Part shown: one piece after another, positions 7,665 through 16,200 of the stretch
Layout: each line of letters begins with the position of its first letter
Numbering within the stretch: the first letter of the stretch is position 1
NCBI GenBank assembly: GCA_964648005.1
Contig: CAZYKR010000040.1
Coordinates: 1 to 21,462 of the forward strand
DNA length: 21,462 nucleotides
DNA from: JAGQTE01 sp964648005
Lineage (GTDB): Bacteria > Actinomycetota > Acidimicrobiia > Acidimicrobiales > Acidimicrobilacustridaceae
Reading direction: 5' to 3'
Notes under the pieces: generated by a model
Seen by the model: only the letters and a program-made list of their open reading frames with translations
Databases searched by the model: none
What the model was told of the DNA's origin: nothing
Translations under genes and position numbers: made by a program

Positions 7665-10366
7665 TGTCACCGCGCGTCCGACACTGGCTGGCGATCTTCG
7701 TCTGCGTGGCAATCCCGGCAACCGTGCTCGTCCTCGCGGCGCGCGCCGACACGCCGCTCGAGCCCGTCGATCCATTGCGTCCCGCGCGATGTCAAACGCT
7801 CATCGACCAGGCGCGTGTGGACGCGGGTGCAGCCGAGAAGCGCGCAGGCGAGCTGGTCGCCGATCCCGATGCGACCGAGGAGGAGCGGCACTGTGGCTTG
7901 ACGATGGCGCTGCTGTTGGCGATGTTCGACGCCCAGGACGGGGAGTCCCGGCTGGTGACAGCGCCGGTCGCTCCGGGGTGCGTCGCGGCGGCGGGATTGG
8001 CCCGTGTCGGGGACCTCGACGGCGCGCGGGCGGCATATCGGGAGGTGCTCAACGCGACGTCGATCCCGTCGGTGGCCAAGTCGTGCGCGGTCGGAGGCCT
8101 GAGTCGGCTGCCTGCGTCCGCGTCGCCGGCCGACTGGACCTTCGACCAAGCGAACGCTGCGCTCGCCGAGGTGTCGGGCTGGCTGCTGGACGAGCCGCTG
8201 CAGTTCCCGTCGGGCATGCAGACCTGGGTCGTGTCCATCAGCTGGCTGCTGACCGTCGGCTTGTTGCTCGTCGCCTTGCGCCAGTTCATCCGTTGGCGGC
8301 GCGAGCGGGTGCCGGGACCAGTCGAGGTGAAGCCGGTCGACGTCGTGCCGGGGAAGACCGAGACGATCAAGGTTGCAGAGATCATGCGCGAGACCTTGAT
8401 GAAGGCCGGCGTGTACCCCAGCAGCAAGGGTTCGGGTGTGGGTGAGATCAGCATCGATGTCGGCGACATCCTCGGCGTCGCCGGGGAAACGGGCCGCGTC
8501 GGAAAGCTGGTTGAGGCGGTGCGGCGTGCGGTCGAGATCAACACGGGCTACGTCCTCGTGGTTGCTGGCGGCGTACACGACGCCGACTCGGACGGACCCT
8601 GCAAGTTGACCGTGCAGCTCGACTCGGTGACCGGCGGAACCGTCGGTCTCGAGACGTTCGAAGGTGACGACTTCGCTGAGCTTGCCGAGCTTGCTGCGTA
8701 CCACGTCTACCTGTGGCTGGCGGATACCGCGCCGGTCCGTCGTCGAACGCCTTGGTTCCTGCGGTGGAACCGGGCATCGTCCCTTGCCAAGTACCACGAG
8801 GCGATCGGCTGCATGCGCCGAAACGCGTCGGGCCGTGCCGTGGAACTGCTCGATGAGGTGGTTCCAGCGGAGCCTGCGAACCTGCTCGTGCAGCTCAGCC
8901 TGTCTCGCGCCCATCACAGGTTGGCCATGGGCACTGTCGAGGACCGGGCACTCCGGTCGACGGACCAGCAGGTGGGAGAGCACTACCTTCGGTCACTTGT
9001 CGCCGCGACGCGAGCGGTGCTCCTCAACACAGATTCGGAGGAAGCACACGCTCGTCTGGCGATCATGCTCGGTCTGGTGGAGGCGTGGTATCCGTGGTGG
9101 GTTGCCCAGCCTCAACTTCGCGAAGAGGCCTTGGAGGGCCTGCGCGCCGTTGACCGCCGTGCGGCTGAACTCGACGACGAGGTGGGTGCCCATCCGAGCA
9201 AGAATCGATCCGAATTCGTCGGCTACTTCAAAGGGCGCGCCAAACGGCATTGGGACAAGGCATTGCGGCGATCGTGGTGGTACTCGGTCAATCGCATCGC
9301 CTTCACGCTCGATCGCCGACGCACGGTCGCCGGGCAGATCTGGCTGTTCCGGCGTCGCCGGAAGTCCATCCAGGACCTGGTCATCGGTGCGTGGACCGCA
9401 ACGACGTATGACGTGATGTCCGAGGCGGCTTCCCGGCGCGCTCGGGCCCGGGCATATTGCCGGTTGCTTTCGGTGCGCTTCGGCTACGCCCGCGGCTTGC
9501 GCCGAGAGTCGGAGCGCGAACCCGACGTGCGCTACAACCTCGCCGCTGCTTGTGCCCGCCGTGCGGTGTGGCTGCAACGTCGGTCGTCCGCCTCGCCCGA
9601 CCGCGGCCGAGCACGCGGTCGCCGTCGATCCAGCGAGGAGCGTGCCGTCAGGTTGGCGCTGCGCTACCTGAACCACTGGTGTTCGGGCCGCGGCGGTGTG
9701 CTTACCGAGGCACAGCTGCAGTACCTCGACGTGGATCCCGATTTCGCTGACCTCGCAGCGCGGCCGGAGTATCTGGCGTGGCGACGGCGCTTCGCCGACG
9801 CCGACGATGCAGCCATCGCCAATCGAGCATGGCAGGACACGTACGACCAGCTAAGCAACGCCGCCGTGCATGCAGCGACGGCTGCGTCGGAGCTCTCCCT
9901 GGATCGGCCGCCGGTCGGTGCGACGTGGACGGAGGCTCATGACGCGTTCTGCAAGCGCTTCATCGAGGCGGTGCAGGCAGACCGGCGCCGCTGGGCGTTG
10001 CTCGACGTGTGGCTCGCCAACGCGGCGAGTGTGTCGGCGCGCGATGCCTTCGTCGAGGCCTGCCCTGCTTCGGGCGCGTTGGGCGCGGATGCTCTGGCGG
10101 ACTTGCCGGCCGTCGACTGTCGGGCCGGAGCCGTGCGCGCAGACCTGGCTGCGGCGTGGCAGGAGCTCGGGGACGCAGTGGCGGCGTTGGTTCCGATACC
10201 CCCGAGATCGGCCGACCAGCTCATCGTCCTCGCTCGCCTTCGCGACCGGCGGGCACAAGACAGCCTGGTGGCAGCGTGGAGCGAGCGCACCGCGCGGCGA
10301 TGGACGGAGGTCGCTCGATGGTCGAGGTGTCCGACGGGCAGTGCGCCGCAACCGCTCCCGACATGA
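7664..10366 (+). CDS. Two-pass membrane protein with TPR-like helical repeats
   Basis: The ATG overlaps the patatin stop codon (TGATG), so the two genes should be translationally coupled and their products functionally linked. The 900-residue product has an N-terminal membrane segment (HWLAIFVCVAIPATVLVLAA) and an extracytoplasmic region of about 160 residues with several Cys residues and helical-repeat character. A second membrane segment (WVVSISWLLTVGLLLVALRQF, about 187-210) and a basic stop-transfer follow. Next comes an alpha/beta domain (about 225-355) that ends GYVLVVAGGVHDAD...LTVQLDSVTGGTVGLETF. This recalls the TolB-N-like domain that precedes TPRs in some adenylate cyclase and CadC-like proteins. 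The long C-terminal part is helical and TPR-like, closing with YLDVDPDFADLAARPEYL, a typical TPR-end pattern. No enzymatic motif is visible. It probably acts as a scaffold or regulator of the phospholipase; that is inference. Confidence 0.75.
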   Translation: MSPRVRHWLAIFVCVAIPATVLVLAARADTPLEPVDPLRPARCQTLIDQARVDAGAAEKRAGELVADPDATEEERHCGLTMALLLAMFDAQDGESRLVTAPVAPGCVAAAGLARVGDLDGARAAYREVLNATSIPSVAKSCAVGGLSRLPASASPADWTFDQANAALAEVSGWLLDEPLQFPSGMQTWVVSISWLLTVGLLLVALRQFIRWRRERVPGPVEVKPVDVVPGKTETIKVAEIMRETLMKAGVYPSSKGSGVGEISIDVGDILGVAGETGRVGKLVEAVRRAVEINTGYVLVVAGGVHDADSDGPCKLTVQLDSVTGGTVGLETFEGDDFAELAELAAYHVYLWLADTAPVRRRTPWFLRWNRASSLAKYHEAIGCMRRNASGRAVELLDEVVPAEPANLLVQLSLSRAHHRLAMGTVEDRALRSTDQQVGEHYLRSLVAATRAVLLNTDSEEAHARLAIMLGLVEAWYPWWVAQPQLREEALEGLRAVDRRAAELDDEVGAHPSKNRSEFVGYFKGRAKRHWDKALRRSWWYSVNRIAFTLDRRRTVAGQIWLFRRRRKSIQDLVIGAWTATTYDVMSEAASRRARARAYCRLLSVRFGYARGLRRESEREPDVRYNLAAACARRAVWLQRRSSASPDRGRARGRRRSSEERAVRLALRYLNHWCSGRGGVLTEAQLQYLDVDPDFADLAARPEYLAWRRRFADADDAAIANRAWQDTYDQLSNAAVHAATAASELSLDRPPVGATWTEAHDAFCKRFIEAVQADRRRWALLDVWLANAASVSARDAFVEACPASGALGADALADLPAVDCRAGAVRADLAAAWQELGDAVAALVPIPPRSADQLIVLARLRDRRAQDSLVAAWSERTARRWTEVARWSRCPTGSAPQPLPT

Positions 10367-10389
10367 CCGGCTCGGCCATGACGCCACGG

Positions 10390-10920
10390 CTACGCCGGCG
10401 GTGGGATCGAGGCCAGGAAGTCGTCGAGGAGCTCGGCGGCGTCGGGGTGGCTGCGGCGCAGGGCGGCCGGATCGCCGAGCACGACGTCGGACGGGTCGAC
10501 GCCGGGCCACTCGGTGCTGGCGCCGAGGAACCAGCCAGCACCGCGTAGCAGGCGGGCCGTGTGGAACGTCGAGCCCGGGATCAGCAGCTGCGGCCGCTGC
10601 CCGGCGGCCAGGTCGTCGCCGACGGTCTCGACGGCGTGGGTGCCGTCGGGGAACAGCAGCAGCACCTCGAGCGGATCGCCGAGGTAGCGGTGATAGAGCT
10701 GATCGTTGCGGATGCAGTGCAGGTGCACCGGCGCCTCGGGCGTGACCTGGAAGTACAGCGCCGACCCCGCCGGCCGTCCGCCCTCGAACGGCGCCGGCAG
10801 CCCGCCGGGGGCGATCTGGTCGCCCGCCACATACGTGACACGCACGAACCCGCACGTGGGGTGCGGCTCCAGTCCGAGCAGCTCCTGGATCTCGGTTGCG
10901 GTCGTGTCGTGCTGCGCCAT
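10390..10920 (-). CDS. Cupin superfamily protein, DUF985 / cupin_5
   Basis: The 176-residue product reads through the characteristic DUF985 pattern: ELLGLEPHPTCGFVRVTYVA, then GSALYFQVTPEAPVHLHCIRNDQLYHRYLGDPLEVLLLFPDG, then GDDLAAGQRPQLLIPGSTFHTARL, then WFLGASTEWPGVDPSDVVLGD. This corresponds to a double-stranded beta-helix with the usual His-rich strand (HLHC...D.LYHRYLG). Family members are small cytosolic proteins of largely unknown role; some resemble sugar epimerases or isomerases. The ATG at 10920 (MAQHDTTATEIQELL) was preferred to an in-frame TTG ten codons upstream because family homology begins right after it. The gene is convergent with the TPR-like gene, 23 bp apart, leaving little room for separate terminators. 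Confidence 0.85.
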   Translation of the reverse strand: MAQHDTTATEIQELLGLEPHPTCGFVRVTYVAGDQIAPGGLPAPFEGGRPAGSALYFQVTPEAPVHLHCIRNDQLYHRYLGDPLEVLLLFPDGTHAVETVGDDLAAGQRPQLLIPGSTFHTARLLRGAGWFLGASTEWPGVDPSDVVLGDPAALRRSHPDAAELLDDFLASIPPPA

Positions 10921-11076
10921 CCGGCCACCGTATGTACGGACCGAAGGCAACGTGTGGTCGAACGAGCCTCGGACCGTCGGACCGCGATGGATCTATGCAT
11001 CAAGGTGAAGCGACCTGCACCCGGTATGCGTGGTAAGGCGACGACATGAATCTTGGCTGGCCGTTAGGGTCCGGCA

Positions 11077-11099
11077 GGTGGCCGGCAACCGCCGGCACC
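11077..11099 (+). promoter_or_regulatory. Stem-loop just before a ribosome binding site
   Basis: GGTGGCCGGC and GCCGGCACC pair (nine pairs, one bulged G) around the loop AACC. The stem ends five bases before the GAGGAG ribosome site (11104-11109) of the next gene, so in mRNA it could affect initiation. The rest of the gap 10921-11116 shows nothing recognisable. Confidence 0.35.
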
Positions 11100-11116
11100 A
11101 ACCGAGGAGTGGGTGC

Positions 11117-11431
11117 ATGTACGTCTTGACGACATGGAAGGGCCGGGCGCTGAACCCGGAGCAGGCGGGCCGGATGATGGACACCTGGGGCAAGGTCGAG
11201 GCCAAGCAGGCCGAGGATGCGTCGTCCGAGCGGGTGTGCTGGTTCATCACCGCCGACGGCACCGGCGGGATGACGGTCGCCAAGGTCGCCGATGCCGACG
11301 CCGCCGCGCTGCTGCAGCTCGAGACCAGCCTGGCGCTGGGCGAGTTCCTCGAGCTGGACTCGCGGATCGTGCTCGACCTCGACACGGCCATGCCGGCGAT
11401 CCTCGCCGGCGTCGCCTACGGCAACGGCTGA
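11117..11431 (+). CDS. Small DUF3303-like protein (104 aa)
   Basis: The ATG at 11117 follows a strong GAGGAG ribosome site with seven bases of spacing, the clearest in the window. The product begins MYVLTTWKGRALNPEQAGRM and continues ...VCWFITADGTGGMTVAKVADADAAALLQLETSLALGEFLELDSRIVLDLDTAM. The order strand, helix, strand with a WF....DG.GG..V.....D segment, then helix and strand, resembles the ferredoxin-like alpha-beta barrel fold of DUF3303 and related small stress proteins. The family assignment is by pattern and uncertain. There is no signal peptide or membrane segment. It is followed by a 480-bp gap filled largely by a tandem palindromic array, so it is probably transcribed alone. Confidence 0.7.
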   Translation: MYVLTTWKGRALNPEQAGRMMDTWGKVEAKQAEDASSERVCWFITADGTGGMTVAKVADADAAALLQLETSLALGEFLELDSRIVLDLDTAMPAILAGVAYGNG

Positions 11432-11491
11432 CCCGCCGACAAGCGTCGCCGCCGCGCCGCACCTAGCCGCTGGCGCCGCGGCAGTCGCAAC

Positions 11492-11785
11492 TGCCGGCGC
11501 CGAGCGACGATCCAACCGAGTGCGCGCCGATGCACCTCAACGGTGCGTAGGCGCGCACTCGGCGCGTCCCGGCACGGACGGTGCCGGCGCCGAGCGACGC
11601 CGCCATCGAGTGCGCGCCGATGCACCTCAACGGTGCGTAGGCGCGCACTCGGCGCGTCCCGGCACGGACGGTGCCGGAACCGACCGACGCCGCCATCGAG
11701 TGCGCGCCGATGCACCCTGACGGTGCGTAGGCGCGCACTCGGCGCGTTCCGGCACGTCCCGGCATGAACGGTGCCGGCTGAGCGA
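11492..11785. repeat. Tandem array of three 90-bp hairpin units
   Basis: Units begin at 11492, 11582 and 11672; a partial fourth begins at 11772. The first two are exactly 90 bp. The third is 100 bp because of an extra GGCACGTCCC-type decamer near 11751-11760. Each unit contains a 45-base palindrome (11517-11561, 11607-11651, 11697-11741) with 20-base arms, two mismatches, and a five-base loop (TCAAC, TCAAC, CTGAC). A second, shorter palindrome CCGGCAC/GTGCCGG lies between units 1 and 2, and again between 2 and 3. The period is a multiple of three, which keeps spurious frames open on both strands, but I see no gene here. The array fills most of the gap 11432-11910 between the small DUF3303-like gene and rtcB. 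Confidence 0.85.
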
Positions 11786-11872
11786 GTAATCCGTTGGACG
11801 GTGTGTCGCCAGTTGGCCACAGTGTCCGCCGCACTGCGGGTCGGCACCCCCCGGTCCGACCCGTCGGCAGTG

Positions 11873-11896
11873 CAGCTGTCCACCCAGCTGTCCACC
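11873..11896 (+). repeat. 12-bp perfect direct repeat upstream of rtcB
   Basis: CAGCTGTCCACC occurs twice back to back, ending five bases before the GGAGGG ribosome site of rtcB. It might be an operator or a recent slippage duplication. Confidence 0.4.
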
Positions 11897-11910
11897 CATC
11901 GGAGGGCGTC

Positions 11911-13071
11911 ATGCACGAGTTCATCGACCCCAAGCTCGTCTCGTGGGCGAGCGACATCGAACCCGACACCGTGCGCCAGGCGCAGCGTTCCGCGCGCCTC
12001 GACATCGTCGCCGGGCACATCGCGCTGATGCCCGACGCCCACGTCGGCCTCGGCGCCACCGTCGGCTCGGTCATCCCCACCGAGGGTGCCGTCATCCCGT
12101 CGGCGGTCGGCGTCGACATCGGCTGCGGCATGATCGCCGCCGAGCTCGACCTGACCGCCGAGCACCTGCCCGACGACCTGGCGCCGCTGCTGCACGGCAT
12201 CGACCGCGCCGTCCCCGCCGGCGTCGGCCGCGGGCACGAGCACGCCCGCACGCCGGCGTCGCGCTGGCTCGACCGCAACCGTCCCCACACCGACCTGTCC
12301 AAGGACCAGGCCGGCAAGGTGACCAAGCAGTTCGGCACGCTCGGCTCGGGCAACCACTTCGTCGAGGTCTGCCTCGACGAGCGCGACCACGTGTGGGTGG
12401 TGCTGCACTCGGGCAGCCGCGGCATCGGCAACCAGCTGGCGCAGATGCACATCGGCCGGGCCAAGAAGCTGGCAAAGGCCCTGCAGTTGCGCCTCGAGGA
12501 CCCCGACCTGGCCTACCTCACCGAGGGCACGCCCGAGTTCGACGCCTACATCGCCGACATGCTGTGGGCCCAGGACTACGCCGCCGCCAACCGCGACCAG
12601 ATGATGGGTGCGGTGCTGCGCGAGGTCGTGCGCCACGTCGGGTTCGGCCGGGAGCTGCAGCGCATCAACTGCCACCACAACTTCACCCAGCGCGAGATCC
12701 ACGACGGGCGGGAGCTGTGGATCACCCGCAAGGGGGCGATCAAGGCCGACGTCGGCGACCTCGGCGTCATCCCCGGCTCGATGGGCACCCGCAGCTACAT
12801 CGTGGCCGGCAAGGGTGAACCGCTGAGCTGGACGTCGTGCTCGCACGGCGCCGGCCGGCGCCACAGCCGTACCAAGGCCCGCAAGCTGTTCACGGCGGAC
12901 GACCTCGCCGAGCAGATGGCTGACCGCACGTGGCTGGTCGAGCGCGCCGGCAAGCTCGTCGACGAGATCCCGTCGGCCTACAAGGACATCGACCAGGTCA
13001 TGGCCGACCAGACCGACCTCGTCGAGGTCCGACACACCCTGCGTCAGGTTCTCAACTTCAAGGGCACCTGA
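11911..13071 (+). CDS. rtcB: RtcB RNA-splicing/repair ligase (short form)
   Basis: RtcB joins RNA 3'-phosphate or 2',3'-cyclic phosphate ends to 5'-OH ends using GTP and Mn2+. The 386-residue product carries the signature motifs in order: LMPDAHVGLGATVG, GVDIGCGM (metal-binding Asp69 and Cys72), GTLGSGNHFVEV, HSGSRGIGNQ, NCHHNFTQRE, GSMGTRSYIV, and SCSHGAGRRHSRTKA, where His312 is the expected guanylylated histidine. The length is that of the shorter bacterial RtcB type rather than the roughly 480-residue archaeal form. The ATG at 11911 has a GGAGGG site with five bases of spacing; an open frame upstream to 11794 reads through the direct repeat and is not supported. No archease, RtcA or RtcR gene is nearby, so it appears to stand alone, as in many actinobacteria. 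Confidence 0.95.
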   Translation: MHEFIDPKLVSWASDIEPDTVRQAQRSARLDIVAGHIALMPDAHVGLGATVGSVIPTEGAVIPSAVGVDIGCGMIAAELDLTAEHLPDDLAPLLHGIDRAVPAGVGRGHEHARTPASRWLDRNRPHTDLSKDQAGKVTKQFGTLGSGNHFVEVCLDERDHVWVVLHSGSRGIGNQLAQMHIGRAKKLAKALQLRLEDPDLAYLTEGTPEFDAYIADMLWAQDYAAANRDQMMGAVLREVVRHVGFGRELQRINCHHNFTQREIHDGRELWITRKGAIKADVGDLGVIPGSMGTRSYIVAGKGEPLSWTSCSHGAGRRHSRTKARKLFTADDLAEQMADRTWLVERAGKLVDEIPSAYKDIDQVMADQTDLVEVRHTLRQVLNFKGT

Positions 13072-13105
13072 CGTCAAGGGGACCTGACGCCGGGTCGGCC
13101 TGCCC

Positions 13106-13152
13106 ACGGTTGCGCGCTTGTACGCGACCAGCGCGTGTAAGCGCGCAACCGT
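13106..13152. repeat. Palindrome, TGCGCGC/GCGCGCA family (downstream of rtcB)
   Basis: Arms ACGGTTGCGCGCTTGTACGC and GCGTGTAAGCGCGCAACCGT pair with one mismatch that is a wobble in RNA. It begins 35 bases after the rtcB stop codon and may act as a terminator, though no T-tract follows. Confidence 0.75.
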
Positions 13153-13182
13153 TACGGCCTGTCTGCCGACGGTTGCCTCTGG

Positions 13183-13243
13183 TCCACCCACGGTTGCGCG
13201 CTTGTACGCGACCAGCGCGTACGAACGCGCAACCGTGGGTGGA
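13183..13243. repeat. Extended palindrome, same family, between convergent genes
   Basis: The arms are about 28 bases long with two mismatches. The left arm spans 13183-13210 and includes TTGCGCGCTTGTACGCG; the right arm spans 13215-13243. The spacer ACCA is shared with the copy at 13106. It ends 19 bases before the stop of the convergent hydrolase gene, so it is placed to stop transcription from both sides. Confidence 0.75.
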
Positions 13244-13262
13244 TCTCGATCGAGTCGCGCCC

Positions 13263-16200
13263 TCAGGGGGCGACGGGCGCGGGGTACCAGCCGACGACGT
13301 CGGCGATGAGGTCGGCGCCCTCGTGGGTGTACAGGCAGACTTTCCCGTCGACCCCGATGCCCGTGATGACCAGGTTCGGACGGGTGCCGCCCTGGTCGAG
13401 GTTCAGGTTCGAGGCGTTGGGCTGCTGCGAGCCGCACGGGTACACGGTGACGTGGCCGGTCTTGGTGGCCGATACGCCGGTGACGTTGAGCACCACCGCC
13501 TGGGCGTCGTCGGGGACCATCGTGGTGCCGACGCCGGTCACGTCGATCTCGACGGTCTGGCCTTTGCCGGGCTTGGCGCCGGCGTAGCCGATCTGCATCC
13601 CGAACCGGGTGTCCAAGAAGCGCTCCGGCACGACCGGCGTGTACGGCGAGCCCGCCGGGTACCACGCCGTGATGTCGGCGATGAGGTCAGCGCCCTGGTG
13701 GGTGTAGAGGCACACCTTGCCGTCGGTGCCCACCTTGGTGATGACCAGGTTCGGCCGCGCCTCGGTCGTGATCAGGTTCAGGTTCGACGCGTTGGGCTGG
13801 GTCTCCCCGCACGGCCACACGGTGACGTGCCCGTCGGCGGGGGCGTTGAGCCCGGTCACGTTGAGCACGACCGCCTCGGCGTCGTCAGGCACCATCGTCG
13901 TGCCCGTGCCGGTCACGTCGAGCTCGACGACCTGGCCGGCCGTGGGCTTGGTGCCGGCGTAGCCGATCTGTGAGCCGACCCGCGTGTCGAGCATGCGCTC
14001 GGGTACGACGGGGGTGAGCGACGACCCGGCGGGGTACCACCCGTCGATGTCGGCGATCAGGTCAGTGCCGGCGTTGGTGAACAGGCACACCTTGCCGCTG
14101 GCGCCGATCCCCGAGATGACGAGGTTCGGGGCCGTCTGGCCCTGGCGCAGGTTGAGGTTCGACGCGTTGGGCTGCGGCGATCCGCACGGCCACACCGTGA
14201 CGTGGCCGTCGTTCGTGGCGGCGACGCCGGTGACGTTGAGCACGACCGCCTCGGCGTCGTCGGGCACCTGGGTGTTGCCGACGCTGGTGACGTCGAGCTC
14301 GATGGTCTGACCGGCGGCCGGCTTGGCGCCGGCGTAGCCGACCTGCATGCCGGGCCGCGTGTCGAGGAGGCGCTCGGGATTGACCGGCACGTAGTCACCG
14401 ATCGTCGCCGGCAGGGTCTCGTTGACGAGGTCGTGGTACATCCGGCACGGCTGGCCGCGCAGGTAGTCGCACGTCGGGTGGTTGGCCTGCGGGGCGAACT
14501 GCGCCGGGATGGTGCGGCCCGGCGTCGCCGGCAGCACCGGCAGCACCAGGTTCGACGCCATCCGGCCGCCCCAGGCGATGTCGGTCGTGGTGGTGCCGAA
14601 GGTGTCGGACTCGAAGTCCCACAGGGCGCTGTCGGCGCCGGGTGTGTTGATCTCGAGCCGCATCTTGCTGCCGGCACGGAACGGGTGCGCCACCGAGTAC
14701 AGCGGCACCTTGACGTTCACCCACTCGCCGGGCACGAGCGGCTCGTAGTTGTCGGCGTAGTAGAGGTGATCGATCTGGGTGCCGTTGGTGCGGTCGGGGT
14801 CGAGCTGGCGGTAGCCGGCCTGGAGCAGACCGTTCTGCACCCGCACCTCCTGCTTGCCCGTGCTTTCGGGCTGGGCGTACACCTCGGAGAGCACGACCTC
14901 GATGGGCACGTCGGTGCCGGTCGGGCGCAGCCACAGGTCGACGTAGCCCTCACCGGCGACGACGACGTCGCGGGTCAGCGGTGCCGTCTCGTAGGCGAGG
15001 CCCTTGCCGTCGGCGGTGGCCACCCAGTGGTTCTCGATGTTGACGGCGCCGTGGTCGCCGTCGCCGGCGTAGTGGTCACCGAGCACCGTCGGGTCGAGGG
15101 TGTAGCGGTCGACGCCGGTCAGCGCCGATCCGGTGCCGCCGGCGCTCGGGGCGGCCGACGGTGTGCCGGCGACGTTGACGTTGCCGTCGGTCATCGACCC
15201 GTTCGAGCCGAAGAAGAAGCTCGTCGCCTTGGCGTCGGGCACCGGCCACGACGGGAACGACATCTCGAAGCGCTGACGGTGCGCCAGCGGGATCGCCGGG
15301 AAGTCCGGGCTGGCACCGGCCTCGTAGAGCACGCGCACCGGTTGCTCGGCCTCGTAGGCCGCCAGCGAGTTGGCGTAGGTGCCGTGGATCGGCGTCGTGC
15401 CGTCGGGGCCGATGAAGCGGTCGGGCTCGAAGCTCATGCCGGGCACACCGAAGGTGCTCTCGAGGGTGGCGGGGCCGAACGCCCGCACCAGCGGGTTGAG
15501 CCTGGGCACCGTCGTGTCCACGTAGAAGGACAAGAACTCGAACCAGCGGATCATCACCAATGGCGAGATCGAGTCCGGGTGGTGGCCGTTGTACATCGTG
15601 AACTTGGTCTTCGACGCGGGCAGGGCGTCGAAGTCGTCGAGCAGCAGGCCGAAGCGCGACCCGGTCTGCTCGTCCTGCCACCCGCCCGACAGGTAGGTCG
15701 GCACGGTGATGTTGCGCACCTGGTTGGACAGGTTGCGGCGGTCGGCGTCGGCGGGACGGCGCACGAGCGACTTGGCGAAGTCCTCGAAGGGGATGGCCTG
15801 GCTGCGGATGTCGAGGTTGTCCTCGCAGGTGGTGTCGCCGCCGGTGATGCGGTCCTTGACCCACTGGGCGCCTCCGGCGGACTCGTCGTCGCGCTGGGCC
15901 AACCACTGCTGGGTGAAGCCGGCGTTGTAGATGCCGCCCGGCCACTGCTGGTACCACGGGTCCTCGATGACCGACAGCGGGGTGATGGCGGCGAGGCTCG
16001 GCGGCTGCGTGGCGGCCACGTAGAGCTGGGTGATGCCCGAGAAGGAGATGCCCATCATGCCAGGCTTGCCGTTCTTGACCCACGGCTGGCGGGCGACGGT
16101 CTCGACGACGTCGTAACCGTCGGCGGCCTGGGCGGCGTTGAAAGCGTCGAACACGCCGCCGGAGCAGCCGCTGCCGCGGATGTTCACGCCGACGTAGGCG

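Noticed and set aside
11492..11785. CRISPR-like array
   Set aside because: Period and repeated palindromes suggested it briefly, but the whole 90-bp unit is conserved with no unique spacers, and no cas genes are present.
11793..11822. Possible rtcB promoter (TTGGAC and CACAGT, 18 bases apart)
   Set aside because: The -10 match is too weak to support in GC-rich DNA.
11416..13665. A 749-codon open frame on the minus strand across rtcB and the repeat array
   Set aside because: It is antisense to a clearly recognisable RtcB, crosses intergenic palindromes and yields repeated Arg/His-rich peptide from the 90-bp array. High GC and a period divisible by three explain why it stays open.
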